From the NCBI GenBank assembly GCA_018105865.1, contig CM030870.1:1015001-1079000 (forward strand): DNA of 64,000 nt. The letters run 5' to 3'. Below the pieces are notes generated by a model. It had not been told where the DNA came from and made no database searches. It saw only the letters and a program-made list of their open reading frames with translations. Shown in pieces: positions 11,900 to 24,208 of this stretch. A program made the position numbers and the translations under genes. Numbering within the stretch: the first letter of the stretch is position 1; each line of letters opens with the position of its first letter. Source of the DNA: Metaphire vulgaris. Taxonomy: Eukaryota > Annelida > Clitellata > Crassiclitellata > Megascolecidae.

Positions 11900-13310
11900 C
11901 AGTCTTTGCCGCTTGCGAAGTTGCACAGGCATTTGCAAACAAATCACTATATATATGAGCAGAGATATAAGGTGAGGTGAGCGTCTTTCTAAGAAATCTT
12001 GACACTCTTACTAGGCTGTCAATGATAAAGGTTGCAAAAATGATAATGAAAATGCTACAGAAGCATCATGGAAAGTTAGTTACCGTACTGCTCAGGCTGG
12101 CAAGGCACGCACCATGGCCAGTGGCGGCTCCAGGATTTGGCAAGTGGGGGAGGGGGCGTTGGGGTGGCAACTTCCAATCATGGGGGCCAACCATTTGTTG
12201 CTAGGTATGTAGTATTAAGTATAGGGTCCCAACAGGGTGGCCACTGGGGGGCAGGCACTCAATAGAGGGCACGGGCCCCCCTGTGGAACCGCCACTGACC
12301 ATGGCTGAAAAGCCTATTAAACCATAGACTTTATCACAAGACAGAATCTATGGCATAGGAAAGTGACGCGAGTTTGCACTGGGTGTGTGTCAAGAAATGT
12401 TTACCCCGCAGATATCTTGAAAATCTAAACATTGAACAACGATGAATGAAAAGATAGGCTAATAATCGTCTAATCTAATCTGATCATCAATTTCTATAGC
12501 GCCGCTTTAACGATGTCGTAAAATTAGTTTTTGGAGTACCAAAACAGCAATAAAATTAATCACAATCTAAACAACTACAGTTGACAGATAAACGGTATCC
12601 ATGACAACAGTGTACCAAATTGATGAATATTTGGCGTCAACTTTCTGTTGACTTTGCCATAATTATATAGACGGCACCTAATGTATAATAATAAATCTAT
12701 GCAATAAACCTTGTGCGAAGGAAATCGTTTTGCTGTGTCTTAATTATGACTTAGGCCTAATCTATAGCGTTGAGACAAAAGTAGTTGTTAGTTGCCTATT
12801 ATGTTATTATTGTGCCTAGAGCCATAGATTGTAAATTTCAGTTGAGTATGCATAACTTTGGCTTATATAGCTACATTTGCATAAATGTATAATATATTGA
12901 CATATAATAATAATATAATATAATTATGCAGTGGCGTCGCGTAAACCATAGACAACAATTAAAAAAATATTTGTCTACAAAAATTCAAAAATTTCGTTTA
13001 TCATTGTTGCGTTTGCGTTCAGTTTTACCACATTCCATTCCATACATGCATTGGAAATGTCTTTTATGATATCTATGCTTATACTATGTGTCTATGTTTA
13101 TGTCTATAGTCTATGCCATTTATGTATAGTCTACGTGGGTGGTGGAATAACTTATTAATTTTGACAATTTTCGTTCTAATGATTGACTGCAGTTTCTGAG
13201 ATGGGTTATTGCAAAACTTAGTAGTTTAAAAACTACAAATGGTTAAACTCAATTACCCCCGGCGTCAGGAGTGGTCATCCCCTAACAAAATTGTTGCGCG
13301 ACGTCACTGT
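11900..13310. other. AT-rich stretch with one MITE and a LINE tail
   Basis: Apart from the MITE at 12119-12297 and a LINE-tail motif at about 12470-12540 (minus strand, CTATAGAAATTGATGATC type), nothing could be assigned. Confidence 0.4.
12119..12297. mobile_element. hAT-type MITE, CAGTGGCGGCTC subfamily
   Basis: The ends CAGTGGCGGCTCC and GGAACCGCCACTG are flanked by a perfect duplication ACCATGGC (12111-12118, 12298-12305). The body closely follows the copy at 4284-4464. Confidence 0.95.
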
Positions 13311-13311
13311 A

Positions 13312-13372
13312 ATTATGTAAAGCGCTTTTGTCTTTGGCCTTCGTCATGTTTACGGCGCTCTATAAATCGTCC
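13312..13372 (+). repeat. LINE 3'-tail motif
   Basis: TAAAGCGCTTTTGTCTTTGG... followed by GGCGCTCTATAAATCGTCC, the tail also seen at 14565, 20850, 32925, 33757 and 43372. It can fold through its AGCGC/GCGCT halves. No reverse-transcriptase sequence precedes it here. Confidence 0.6.
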
Positions 13373-13377
13373 TGCAT

Positions 13378-13515
13378 AGATAGATGATAGATAGAATAGA
13401 TAGATAGATAGATAGACCCGCAGATATCTTGATAGAAATAGATAAAGATTGAACAACGATGAATGAAATAGATAGATAGCTAATAATCGATCTAATAGAT
13501 AATAGATGATCATCA

Positions 13516-13565
<50 letters not shown>

Positions 13566-13626
13566 TAACGATGATAGATAAATGATTGATAGATAGATTT
13601 AGATAGATAGATAGATAGATAGATTA

Positions 13627-13698
<72 letters not shown>
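13378..13698. repeat. GATA microsatellite (3' tail of adjacent LINE)
   Basis: A GATA array with interruptions. It begins exactly where the minus-strand LINE at 13700-15600 ends, so read on that strand it is a TATC tail. Confidence 0.9.
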
Positions 13699-13699
13699 T

Positions 13700-15600
13700 T
13701 CATTAATAGGCGCACTTTAGCACAAACGGCCTCAAAGAATAATGTTTTAAGTCTTGAAAGGAAAACGTCCTGTATTGAGCTCCGCTGGGAGAGCATTCCA
13801 GTAGTAAGGTCCTATTGGTCCTAAATGAACGATCGCCAATCTTTGTGCTGGTTTCAGTTCTTGTGTTATCTGATCTCATTGATCGACCTCAATGTTAAAG
13901 GTATTCCGATGCGGAGGAGACACTTATCGACGATGGAAATGATCTTAAAAATCATTCTGCACCGTAGAACCTGACATTTTGGTTCCTCTTTGTGTCTGAG
14001 CGTTCTTGAAGGCGCAGAATTTGTGTTTTGCTGATTTGTACTAACAAGCTATTACAGTAGTCCAGTCTTGTACCTACAAGTGCATGGACTAACACCTTTG
14101 CCGTTTCTTGTGTCAAAGTAGGTATTATCGATCTCAATTTCCGTAGTTCGCCGAAACTGCTTGCAACAACCTTGTTGACATGCTGAACCATTGTCAGATT
14201 TTCATCCAACATAACACCTAGATTTCGTACAACTTTAGAACGGAAGATTTCAATCGATCCAATACTGGTTTTATCCAGTATTACTTTATCTATCTGTTTC
14301 CTATGCCCTAGGCAGATTAGTTCAGTTTTTTTGTGGATTGAGTTTGAGCCTATTCCTGCATAACCACCCTTCTACATCTTTTATGCAGGCTTGCAGTGCT
14401 TCCGCTGCATCCTTTACTTCAGTGGGGTGGTGGCTGAGATACAGTTGGATGTCATCTGCATAGTAGTGCGTATTGAGCTTGTGTAGCATTACTATGTCAT
14501 CGAGCTCACTAACGAAAAAAACGCAAAAACGCATCTGTTTAGGTTGGGTTATAGTTGAGATGTTAAAGCGCTTTTGTTGTGGGCCTCAGTCTTGTTACAG
14601 CGCTACAGAAATTGTCTATGAATGAATGAATGAATGAACGAAGATAGAGAACAACAGAGGTCCAAGGATCGATCCTTGCGGAACTCCATAGGCAACTTTC
14701 CTGAGACCAGATACTGATCCACCACAGTGCACACGCATAGTCCTATCTGTTAAGTAGGATTTTAATCATTCAAGTGCAACTCCCCGCACCCCGACCCTTT
14801 GTTCTAATCTTTGCGGAAGTATTCCATGGGCCACTGTGTCGAAAGCGGCCGACAAATCGAGTAATACCAGTGTAGTCACTTTCCTTTGTCCGCCGCATCG
14901 AATACATAAGAGAGAATACGCAACAGGGTCGTTTCCGTTTAATGATATTGACGATACGCCGATTGAGTTCTTGGAAGAAGATCGTATCTCAACAGATGCG
15001 ACTTAATTTGACCCACCACTACACGCTCAATGGTCTTCGAGATAAACGTAAGGTTAGAAATTGGTCTGTAGTTGGAGGCGACTCCTGGGTCAAGACTTTG
15101 CTTCTTCAATCGCGGCAGAATTATAGACTCCTTTTCTGCAGTTGGTTGGTAGGTGCGCTTGCTGCAGAGATGTATTTATCATCGTGGTTATATACACTAG
15201 CAGGACAGCCACCAACTCTTTAAGCAGAAAAGTTGGGATCGGGTCACTTTGAGATGTTTTCTCCGGAGATTCAAGAATAATCCTTCTGATTTCACTTTCG
15301 GTTACTGGTTCAAAGCCGCAAAGCGCATCTCCTAAGAAGGTCTCTTAATTTGATCGTCGGTGGTGGGAGGTCACCAAATTGACTCTTAATTCCCTCGACT
15401 TTTCCCTGGAAAAAGTCTGCAAAAGCTTCTGCACTCAGACTCCCGTCTGGTTGCTCCATGCTTATATTTTCTCCAAGAAGATGTTTCATAGAACGCCAGA
15501 GACGTGCACTGGAGTGACCATCATTTTTGATTCTTTTTAACCAGTATTGATCTTTCTTCTTGCGAAGGAGTTCAAACTTCTTTCTCGTCTCTTTCACCCA
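13700..15600 (-). pseudogene. CR1/L2-type LINE, 5'-truncated and decayed
   Basis: Minus-strand pieces in order: an upstream segment with [15 protein letters not shown] and a [10 protein letters not shown] block (15310-15597), the catalytic HYYADDIQLY region (14322-14534), LDENLTMVQHVNKVV...TRLDYCNSLL (13952-14212), and a final WNALP-like block with SRLKTLFFEA near 13750. This order matches the CR1/L2 reverse transcriptase. Frameshifts and stops separate the pieces, the endonuclease is missing, and a plus-strand LINE 3' end (about 14525-14645) has inserted. The 3' end runs into GATA repeats. Confidence 0.85.
14525..14645 (+). repeat. CR1/L2 LINE 3' end, inserted in another LINE
   Basis: Encodes the terminal KTHLFRLGYS-like peptide, then the AAAGCGCTTTTGTTGTGGGC tail and a GAATGAATG microsatellite. 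Nearly the same as 43335-43435 on the plus strand. It interrupts the minus-strand LINE. Confidence 0.75.
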
Positions 15601-15617
15601 TCTGTAGATGGGTGAAA

Positions 15618-15864
<247 letters not shown>

Positions 15865-16014
15865 TCAGAAAATGAATAACCTGAATTACCCGAAGTATCT
15901 ATATATATGAATAAATCTTCAGCAATGCAAACTCATTAAATTTATCGTTTGGAGATGCGGTCTTGGTTCCACTTAAATCAGTTCGTAATTAGGGTATATC
16001 ATTTGATACTGATT

Positions 16015-16760
16015 TATCGTTCAAGTCACAATTCTCTAAATTGTCACAGTCTTGTTTTGCATTCATGCGTCACTTTAGACGGATTCGTAAGACATTGGAT
16101 ACAAGGTCTTCAATAACCTTAGCAAATGCATTTATTTCGTCTGGAATCGACTATTGTAATTCGCTTTTTTTCGGGCCGCCGAAGTGTTCTCTTCAACGCC
16201 TCCAGACTACTCAGAATGCTGTTGCGAGAATTGTAATTCCAACGAAAAAATTTGATAACATTACCCCTGTCCTTCGTGAGTTGCATTGGCTCCCCATTGA
16301 ACAACGTATTAATTTAAAAATTGCTACCCTCACTTTAAAGTTACTAAGAAATCAGCATCCCACTTATCTTCGAGACATGCTATTATATCATCAGCCATAT
16401 ATATCCACGAGGTCTGCAAATAAATTTTTTCTTGAAATTCCCTTGCGTCGCACTAAATCTGGGTGTAGAGCTTTTAGTTATGCATCCCCATATGTTTGAA
16501 ATTCCCTTCCACGTGATATTCGGATGGCCTCTTCTCTAGATATTCTTAGGCGTCATCTTAAAACATATTTGTTTTCTCCTTAAGTCCTGGTGTTGCCCTG
16601 ACTGATTTTTTTGGTTTTGACCTGGACCGAATCGACCCTCCTCGGCTACAGTCTGCTCTGTCGATAGGCACTGCGGTTTGTGGTCTGAGGCGTCCCCGAT
16701 GAACACCTATGTGTTTGAAATGGACGATAAAATTAATTTGAATTTGAACGCAAGCATTTT
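16015..16760 (+). pseudogene. CR1/L2-type LINE 3' fragment
   Basis: The 16041-16499 frame carries SSGIDYCNSLFFG, RLQTTQNAVARIV and LHWLPIEQRINLKI, the standard C-terminal blocks of CR1/L2 reverse transcriptases. A TGA replaces the conserved tryptophan codon before NSLP (about 16498), and the remaining frame ends LRRHLKTYLFSP. It is truncated at the 5' end and inactive. Confidence 0.88.
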
Positions 16761-16877
16761 TATTATCTGCGAATATACGTCCGTAGTAAGTTCTTCGAAG
16801 TTCCGCAGAAAATGTTCCCGAATAAAACGGTTCCGCGGAAATAAAGTTTGCGAAACTCTGCATTAGACAAACCATTA

Positions 16878-17300
16878 CAGTGGAATCCCGTTATAATAGG
16901 CCTAACGTACTCAGCAGTAGTGGCGGCTCCAAGAATTCTTGGCAGGGGATGCAAGGAATTTATAGGAAGTTGGTTGGAGGGGGACGAAATGAAATCCCGA
17001 TAAAGGTTGACAAGCAAAACGGTCATTAACAGTGTTTTGCCCGACAAATGCCTACATGAAATTTCCAGGAAAAGGCTGACAAGCAAAAATGCTCAATGGG
17101 GGATGCATCCCTAGTCATCCCCAAAGTGGAATCGCCACTGATTAGCGAGTCTGTAAAATTTAGTACGCTATATCCGAGGTACGAAACAGGCTATTAAATG
17201 CCATCCGATACGGTAGCGCATTACACGGGACCGTATACATTGTGTTACTTTATAACACAGGATACGTTATAATGGAGTCCGTTATAATGAAGCTCTACTG
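16878..17300. mobile_element. pogo/Tigger-like MITE with nested MITE
   Basis: The ends CAGTGGAATCCCGTTATAA and (reverse) CAGTAGAGCTTCATTATAA are flanked by TA on both sides. A CAGTGGCGG-type MITE (16918-17140) sits inside. The right half matches 3120-3274 (GCGTTATATC, ...ATGGAGTCCGTTATAA). Confidence 0.8.
16918..17140. mobile_element. hAT-type MITE, CAGTGGCGGTTCC family, reversed
   Basis: The ends TAGTGGCGGCTCC and GGAATCGCCACTG show the family, and two reverse-orientation TTGACAAGCAAAA modules are inside. No convincing 8-bp duplication was found, so its borders are a little uncertain. Confidence 0.75.
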
Positions 17301-17404
17301 TACATTAAAAGCTACCTAAAATAGTGGCACTTAGTATAACCTACACAGTTTAGGAGTCCATAGAGTGCATTTACTCCAAAAGACCCTCCACATTTCCATG
17401 GCAC

Positions 17405-17710
17405 CAGTGGCGGTTCCACGTGGGGATGAGTGGAGATGCATCACCCCACCGGACTTCCGGACATTTTTTCGCTTGTGGAACCTATTTTTTGGTAAAAGTC
17501 TAATAAAACTACGGGGAAAAACTGCGGATGACCTTTTTTGCTTGCCAACCTATTTATCAGTAAAAGTTTAGTAAAATTAAGGGGAAATTCCCTTTTGTCA
17601 GCCTTTTCCGGCAAAGTTTATTGATTTTTCCTTCTCTTTTCATCCCCCCGCCCACCAACTTCCTATAAATTCATTTCATCTCCCACCAAGAAATCCTGAA
17701 ACCGCCACTG
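17405..17710. mobile_element. hAT-type MITE, CAGTGGCGGTTCC family
   Basis: The ends CAGTGGCGGTTCC and AACCGCCACTG are flanked by CATGGCAC / CAAGCCAC (6 of 8). It carries the GACCTTTTTTGCTTG module near 17529. It is close in sequence to 62654-62965. Confidence 0.88.
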
Positions 17711-17989
17711 CAAGCCACTAATGGCCAGTAGCCTACGCAACGCAAACGACGGTTGGTTAAGACCGACTTTGGCACACGTTGCCTCGTTCTCAGTATTTCA
17801 TTCTGGAGACGAGATACAGACTCAAGGGCCCAGTGCATCCCTCTGTCGGACAACATCCGAACGAGAGTCATGCTCAATTCTGCAAATCAAATAAATGTCA
17901 CAGTCTCTGTCTCTATCACTCTGTCTTTCTATTACTGGCTCTGCCTGTGTCTGCCCTTCTGTCTGTCTCTCTCACTCTGTTTGTCTGTT

Positions 17990-17994
<5 letters not shown>

Positions 17995-18064
<70 letters not shown>

Positions 18065-18140
18065 GTCTGTCTGTCTGTCTGGATGTCAGGATCTTTTTCT
18101 CACACACACACACACTCTCTCTCTCTCTCTCTCTCTCTCG
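17995..18140. repeat. CT/CTGT/CA microsatellite
   Basis: A CT run of about 65 bp, then CTGT, CA and CT. Overlapping open frames in all three plus-strand phases are low-complexity artefacts. Confidence 0.95.
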
Positions 18141-18801
18141 CTCAAAAGCGCCGGCAAAGACCAGAGCCGTCCAAATAAGATGTCATCAGGGCAAGGAGCA
18201 GCGTCAGAACCAATGTCTGTCCGTGTAAAGAGATTTTCTAATTTTGCGCTAATTAAGCGCGAGGAGACTGCTGCTGCTGCTGCTGCTGGAATATCAAAGT
18301 CGTCGAGGGGCGCAGAGACATCCCCTCCCTCCGCCCATCTATCCTTCCTTCCATCCATCCAGCCAGCCAGTCAGTCAGTCAGTCAGCCATCTATCCGTCT
18401 CGCAGCGGTATATATTAATCTTCGGCATCCTCCTTTATCGCTCGAATTGATTCCAAAAGCTCCAGCGAAGGCAGCGTCGATCCGCCGACGTAAAAGAAGA
18501 GTAAGACTCTGAACATGGTAGACGTCGACAGTAGACTGCTGCTGCTGCTGCTGTGTGCAGACGCCAATTAAGCAGATGTCGTACTCGTACCCTCTATCAG
18601 TGTACATTGAAGACCGTCGTACATAGACCGTCGCTGTCCGCAGATGCGACGAGTCGGAAGGAAGGAAGGAAGGCTTATTGGCTGCAAAGGTTGGGCATCC
18701 CGAGAGTTGGGGTTGTTTAACCCCATTAGTGTCGAAGCCAACTCTCTCTCCCCCCTCTCTCTCTCAAATATATATATATATATATATATCACTCTCTCTC
18801 T

Positions 18802-19104
18802 CAGTGGCGGTTCCAGGAATTCTAGGTGGGGGTGAATTTTTTAATTTTTTAATAGTAAATTGGTAGGGGGATGCAAAGTAAAGAAGAAAAGAAATGGAAG
18901 AAAAGGTCATTGTTAGTATTTTACTCACTAAATGTTAATAAACCTTGCCAAAAAAGGCCGACAAGCAAAAAAGAAGGCCACTCACAGTATTTTTCACTAA
19001 ATTTTTTAATAACTCGCCGGAAAATAGGTTGAGAAGTAACAGGGTCATCCGGAACCCCGGTGGGGGGATGAATCCTAGTCATCAACATGGTGGAACCGCC
19101 CCTG
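18802..19104. mobile_element. hAT-type MITE, CAGTGGCGGTTCC family
   Basis: The ends CAGTGGCGGTTCC and GGAACCGCCCCTG. The flanks are both CTCTCTCT, but they lie in a CT microsatellite and so are weak evidence. Reverse-orientation modules (GACAAGCAAAAAAG) are inside. Confidence 0.82.
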
Positions 19105-19124
19105 CTCTCTCTCTCTTTCTCGCT

Positions 19125-19628
19125 CGCGCTCTCTCTCTCTCTCTCTCTCTCTCGGCGAAGTAAAAGAGTAAAAGATTTTGAGGTGGGAGAAGTTGTCCGA
19201 CTACCCAGTACTTGCAACACAGCGAATTCTAATCTATGACTCTGCATCTGTGAATAATTAATTTGAGGGGAAAGTATCTCGGTGAACAACGAAAACACCG
19301 GCGGGCCAAATTTGGCCCGTGGCCCAGGATTTGCGGATCAATTATATAAAGATTGAATCTGACACGAGGAAGTTGGAGAGGAGGGTCAAACCTCGCTTGT
19401 CGAAGACGTCTTCAGAAAGTTTTGATTTTCAACAACCGTTTATCCACCCAGTGGAGTTCTAAAATGCAGAGTGGGTGGGAGCATACGATGAATTTCTTAT
19501 GATAAGTAAGATAAAATCAAGACAGATCCCTCAAAATACTCCGCTGACATTACTCGATGCACAACTTTACAGTGGTTTACAAACAGGCTGCCTTGACCTA
19601 CTAAATCACTTTAAATCATTATTTTAAA

Positions 19629-19695
<67 letters not shown>

Positions 19696-19894
19696 TGACA
19701 GACTACGGACTTCGAACAATGCGGTGGACACTAAAAACGAGATCTTGGCAGTTGCAATAACTATACCGTTCAACATTTCCATCTGCTACAGATCGACAAT
19801 TACTGTCGAGACAGGACATTCCAGTAAACACATCTATCTTATATCATATCATCCAGAGCGGAACAAGACAACATCTCTCTCCCTCGCTTCCTCT

Positions 19895-19925
<31 letters not shown>

Positions 19926-20419
19926 ATTGTCTCTCACAGTTTCTCTCATTGTGTCTCTCTCCTTTTCTCTGTCTGTCTGTCTGATTGATTCTCTGTTTCT
20001 CTGTCTCTGTCAATCTCTCACTCTCTCTCATTGTCTCTGTCTCTCTTCTTTTCATTGTATCTCTCATTGTCTGTCTCTCTCGCTCGCTCTCTCTCAGTTT
20101 TTCTATCCCATTGTGTATCTCTCCTTGTATCTGTCTCTGTCTCTCTCTCTCTCTCTGTCATTGTCTTTCTCGTTGCCTCTGTCTGTCTCTCCCTCTCTGT
20201 AACTCTATCTCTCATTGTCTATCGCAAAATTCTTCTTTCTCAATGATTCTCTCTCACTCTATCCCATTGCTTTTTTTTTTCTCTCTCTCTCTCTCTCTCT
20301 CTCATAGTCTCTGTGTCTCATTGTCTCTGTCTGTCTGTTTGTTTGTCTGCCTGTCTGTATGTCTCTCTTTCATTGTCTTTTTCATTGTCTCTCTCATTGT
20401 TCTGTCTCTCTCGCTCTCT

Positions 20420-20461
<42 letters not shown>

Positions 20462-20560
20462 ATTACATTGCATATTGTTCCACGCAGCATGCATGACCTA
20501 CCTGGAGCTACCATTGTGGCATCCATCCCCTTCTCCAATCTTTTCATTTCCAGCATCTGA
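19125..20560. repeat. Pyrimidine-rich microsatellite field
   Basis: A CT tract (about 19127-19153), an ATT run (about 19629-19695), then about 600 bp of interspersed CTCT, CTGT and CATTGTCTCT units (19870-20410) and a GT run (about 20422-20458). The serine/leucine-rich open frames here are not genes. A remnant with GGCGGGCCAAATTTGGCCCG lies at about 19290. Confidence 0.85.
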
Positions 20561-20774
20561 GACGACGATGAATAGTAACACTATCTATGGTGACACTAAA
20601 GTCCTATGTGCTGATTGCTTGGCTGCATTAGACTCCACTTCCTTCCTCGCTTCAGTCTGTTCCGTCTTAATTGCACCAATATGAAACCAAGCGTTTTCCA
20701 TACGCCAATAACAAAGAACATACAAACGCTCGCATTTCACCACAAATACTGATGCTATAATTACATAGAGAGGC

Positions 20775-21169
<395 letters not shown>

Positions 21170-21171
<2 letters not shown>

Positions 21172-21930
21172 CCTCGGTACTTCATTCCCGAAGGCCTTAT
21201 GAAAAAAAGTGTCCGGATACATTAAGAAATTGTGTGGCTAACTCTCGTCCGGTTCGAGGTCTGGAAAAGTTCCTCGAAAAGCAATGGCGTTGAATCGCTG
21301 CAGAGTGACAGACGATCGTTGGAAGAGGAAGCTTCCATTCCTCTTGTCTCCGGATGGCTGAGCAAGACGACGACCAATTAAGCTCGTTGAAGAAACAGAG
21401 GACGTCTTGATTTATGGGGCCATGCGTCTCAAGTGCGATTGGCAGGAATGTGTGCATGGGGGTCAGGCTTTGATATTTTGCTGTTTTTCTGACAGCAGCG
21501 GCTTCAGCGGCGGCTCCTGCTGCTTGAGAAGTGGATGGTAAGTAGGTGGCGGCGACTGTGTCCGCCACGGTTGCATCCCATACCAGGCTGCGTCCGGCTT
21601 GCCACGGGATCGGGGTCATACCGTCTGGTCTTCTTCCGTCGGATCTGCAAAGATCAGGCGGTTCCTTGATGGAAGGGACGCCCGCTCTAACCAAAGCCCG
21701 CTGCACCAGATCGTTCAGCGTGGCATGGCGAGTGGTACGACCTGGGCCCAGGGGACAGGATAGCCCATGCGAGCCGTCTTCCAGCACTGGAGCACCACAG
21801 GGGCAGAGATGCTTCTCGCATATGTTGGCGCCCAGGCGAAGGCCGATGACGACTCTGATTATTTCGTCATCCATTCGCAAGCCACAAGAGATGGGCAGCC
21901 AGCGTGTGAAGCCAATCGCTGGCGTGGCAT
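21170..21930 (-). pseudogene. LINE C-terminal fragment with a restriction-like endonuclease motif
   Basis: The minus-strand frame (21197-21880, 227 aa) holds a CPCG...HGLSC cluster (about residues 26-42), then RRPDGM followed by SLVWDATVADT. This zinc-knuckle plus RPD...D/T arrangement resembles the site-specific endonuclease domain at the C-terminus of R2/NeSL-type LINEs. The family call is inference. The reverse transcriptase is missing upstream. A second fragment of the same 3' end is at about 46130-46243, and both are bordered by TA repeats. Confidence 0.65.
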
Positions 21931-21937
21931 TATTGCG

Positions 21938-21959
21938 CTATATAAATTGTCCAGCTATA

Positions 21960-22000
<41 letters not shown>

Positions 22001-22040
22001 GGTCTAATAATAATAGGGTCTAATAATAATAATAATAATA

Positions 22041-22131
<91 letters not shown>

Positions 22132-22132
22132 T
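21938..22132. repeat. LINE tail motif plus AAT microsatellite
   Basis: TGCGCTATATAAATTGTCC is followed by about 170 bp of AAT with GGTCT interruptions. The poly-tyrosine and poly-isoleucine frames are artefacts. Confidence 0.9.
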
Positions 22133-22374
22133 AATTTTATAATAACATATATATATATATTATATAATAATGGACTATACATATTATACAGTATATACAT
22201 ATATATATTTGGAAAGGCATGAGAACAAAGAAGAGACGAGAGTGTTGCATAGCATATAAGAAAGTTGGACTTGAAAAGAAAAATACAGAGAAGAATATTT
22301 GAAATGTGAACACAAAATGCTTTAGGAAGACCAGTTTTGAAAATGTCAAAAAAGATTTTCAACATGTGCAAAAG

Positions 22375-22600
22375 TCCTGTTACACGTTAGGTATTGGAGA
22401 GGACAATCCAACAAGGAATGATGTCGGGAACTAGACGAAGAGGGCGACCAGGAGACGATGGGCGGATGACGTGGAAGAGTGGACAGGAATGAAAATGTCA
22501 GCAGCAGTCAAGAAGACAGAAGATCGACATGGTTGGAGGAAAGGCTGTCACCTTAACTTCAGTTCATGAAGGAACAAGGAGAAGATGATGATGATACATA
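22375..22600 (+). pseudogene. LINE 3' end with GATGAT tail
   Basis: Frameshifted coding for a RGRPG...RWADDVEEW-like segment and DRHGWRK, ending in GATGATGATGAT. This is the 3' terminus of the same LINE type as at 10530 and 40920. Confidence 0.65.
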
Positions 22601-22633
22601 TTTTATACATATATATATTATATATAGGGTATG

Positions 22634-22798
22634 CAGTGGCGTCGGTTGGGGGCAAAGGGGTCTGGCGTGTCAGATTCTTACCCACCCCTACCCCCTTCAC
22701 AAAAACTTTCTCACCGGATTTGCGCGAATCTGGTAGGTGGTCTGGGGCAGGTTGGGGGGGCAGTTGCCCCCATTTGCCCCCCCGTGGCGACGCTAATG
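22634..22798. mobile_element. hAT-type MITE, CAGTGGCGTCG family
   Basis: The left end CAGTGGCGTCG pairs with a mutated right end CGACGCTAATG. A perfect duplication AGGGTATG flanks it (22626-22633, 22799-22806). Confidence 0.9.
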
Positions 22799-22806
22799 AG
22801 GGTATG

Positions 22807-23599
22807 AGTTGACAGCATGCATAGTATAAGATTGACTATTTGAAATTGAACACAAAATGTTTACTAGTTGTATCAAAAAATATTTTCAAGTTGAAAGTCC
22901 GTTAATTTGGTAACTAGTAAGATGAGAAAAGAGTTGCCCAAAGGGGTATAAAAGCCCCGTCAGATAGGCAACTATGTTTCTAATAATAATTCTGATTACA
23001 ATAATACAATAATGATGAAGTAATAATAAACACAAAAATAAACCTAAAAAGTTGAAAAAACTAAAAACCTATATTTCATTTATTAAAAAACTAGTTTTTT
23101 TCTAGCCATGGTCGATATTTTCCTCTTCATCATCACCATCACCGCCACCATCATCATCATCGTCGTCGTCATCATCGTCATCAAATAAAACAAACAGCAA
23201 TATGATACAAGTAAAATGTACCGGTAAATATAGTGTTAGTCTAAAATCATCCTCATTTTCAAAACAAGTCTAACTATAGGTCTATGGCTTATAATTCGCA
23301 GCAAAAGTAGATTGATAATCTGTGCTTGATCTTGTTCCTGAAAAGTCTAAATGAGGTGAATTTTACCGATAGAACATCGCATGGACATAATCTTCAATTT
23401 TGCTAAACAAATCTCACTGAATTTCCTATCTCCAATTGCAGAAAACCATCTCAAACTAAAAGCAACGAGATATATTGTTATCTATCCCAGGGCGTATCCT
23501 TGAAGCTCCTCGACCACTGGAATAAAACAGTCGTGTCACATCAGACAAAGACAGAACTATCTATTAGTATTTAAGATAAGTTATACAGAATAAAATACA
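22807..23599. other. AT-rich stretch, no feature recognised
   Basis: A CAT/CGT-rich microsatellite lies at about 23130-23182. Otherwise no gene or element was supported. Confidence 0.4.
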
Positions 23600-24110
23600 G
23601 CGCTTAAACCTAAGTACTACAGGTTACACTGTACTAGATTGGCCTTGTATAGGCCTAGCTATTAGACTGTACACTGTAGAGAAAGCATTGTGGAAGTAAT
23701 ACAGTAACTAACTGAATGGCATTTTATACTACAAAGCTGTGTTATTTGTATATGCAACGACAAGAAGACAAAGCTAGATGGAGAATAAGCTTACAGGAAC
23801 AACGTTAGGGTCCTACTACCAGGGCTATTTCTAGGATTATCAATGGGGGATGTCGGTATATTTTCGGGGTCCTTGCCCAAAAAAGTCTGACAAGCAAAAA
23901 AGGTCATCCTAAGCTAAAATTGGGGGATGGTGTTGGGGTGTCGGTCTCAGAGTGAGGGGGTTGGGGGGTTGGAGGGTGTTATGGGGTGTAAAAAATATCC
24001 CACACAGAAAGACCACAATATGAATGAATGGTCGAGTGGTTCTCACACAGAGGCAGACCCTTCCGAACCACTCTATTGATGGTATTATTATTATTATTAT
24101 TATTATTATT
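23600..24110 (+). repeat. Unclassified dispersed repeat, copy 2, with MITE
   Basis: Matches 590-1100 and 37740-38110 on both sides of a CAGGG-type MITE (23820 to about 24001; left end CAGGGCTATTTCTAGG). It ends in a short ATT run (24081-24108). The MITE's right end is degenerate, and no target duplication was found. Confidence 0.65.
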
Positions 24111-24208
24111 TGTAATCAGCATACCTCCTCAAGATGATCGGTTGTTCTTAGTAGGTTACAGCGCAACAGGATACGCCGGTCATGTTAAACCGTGTTCAAG
24201 TGAACAGC

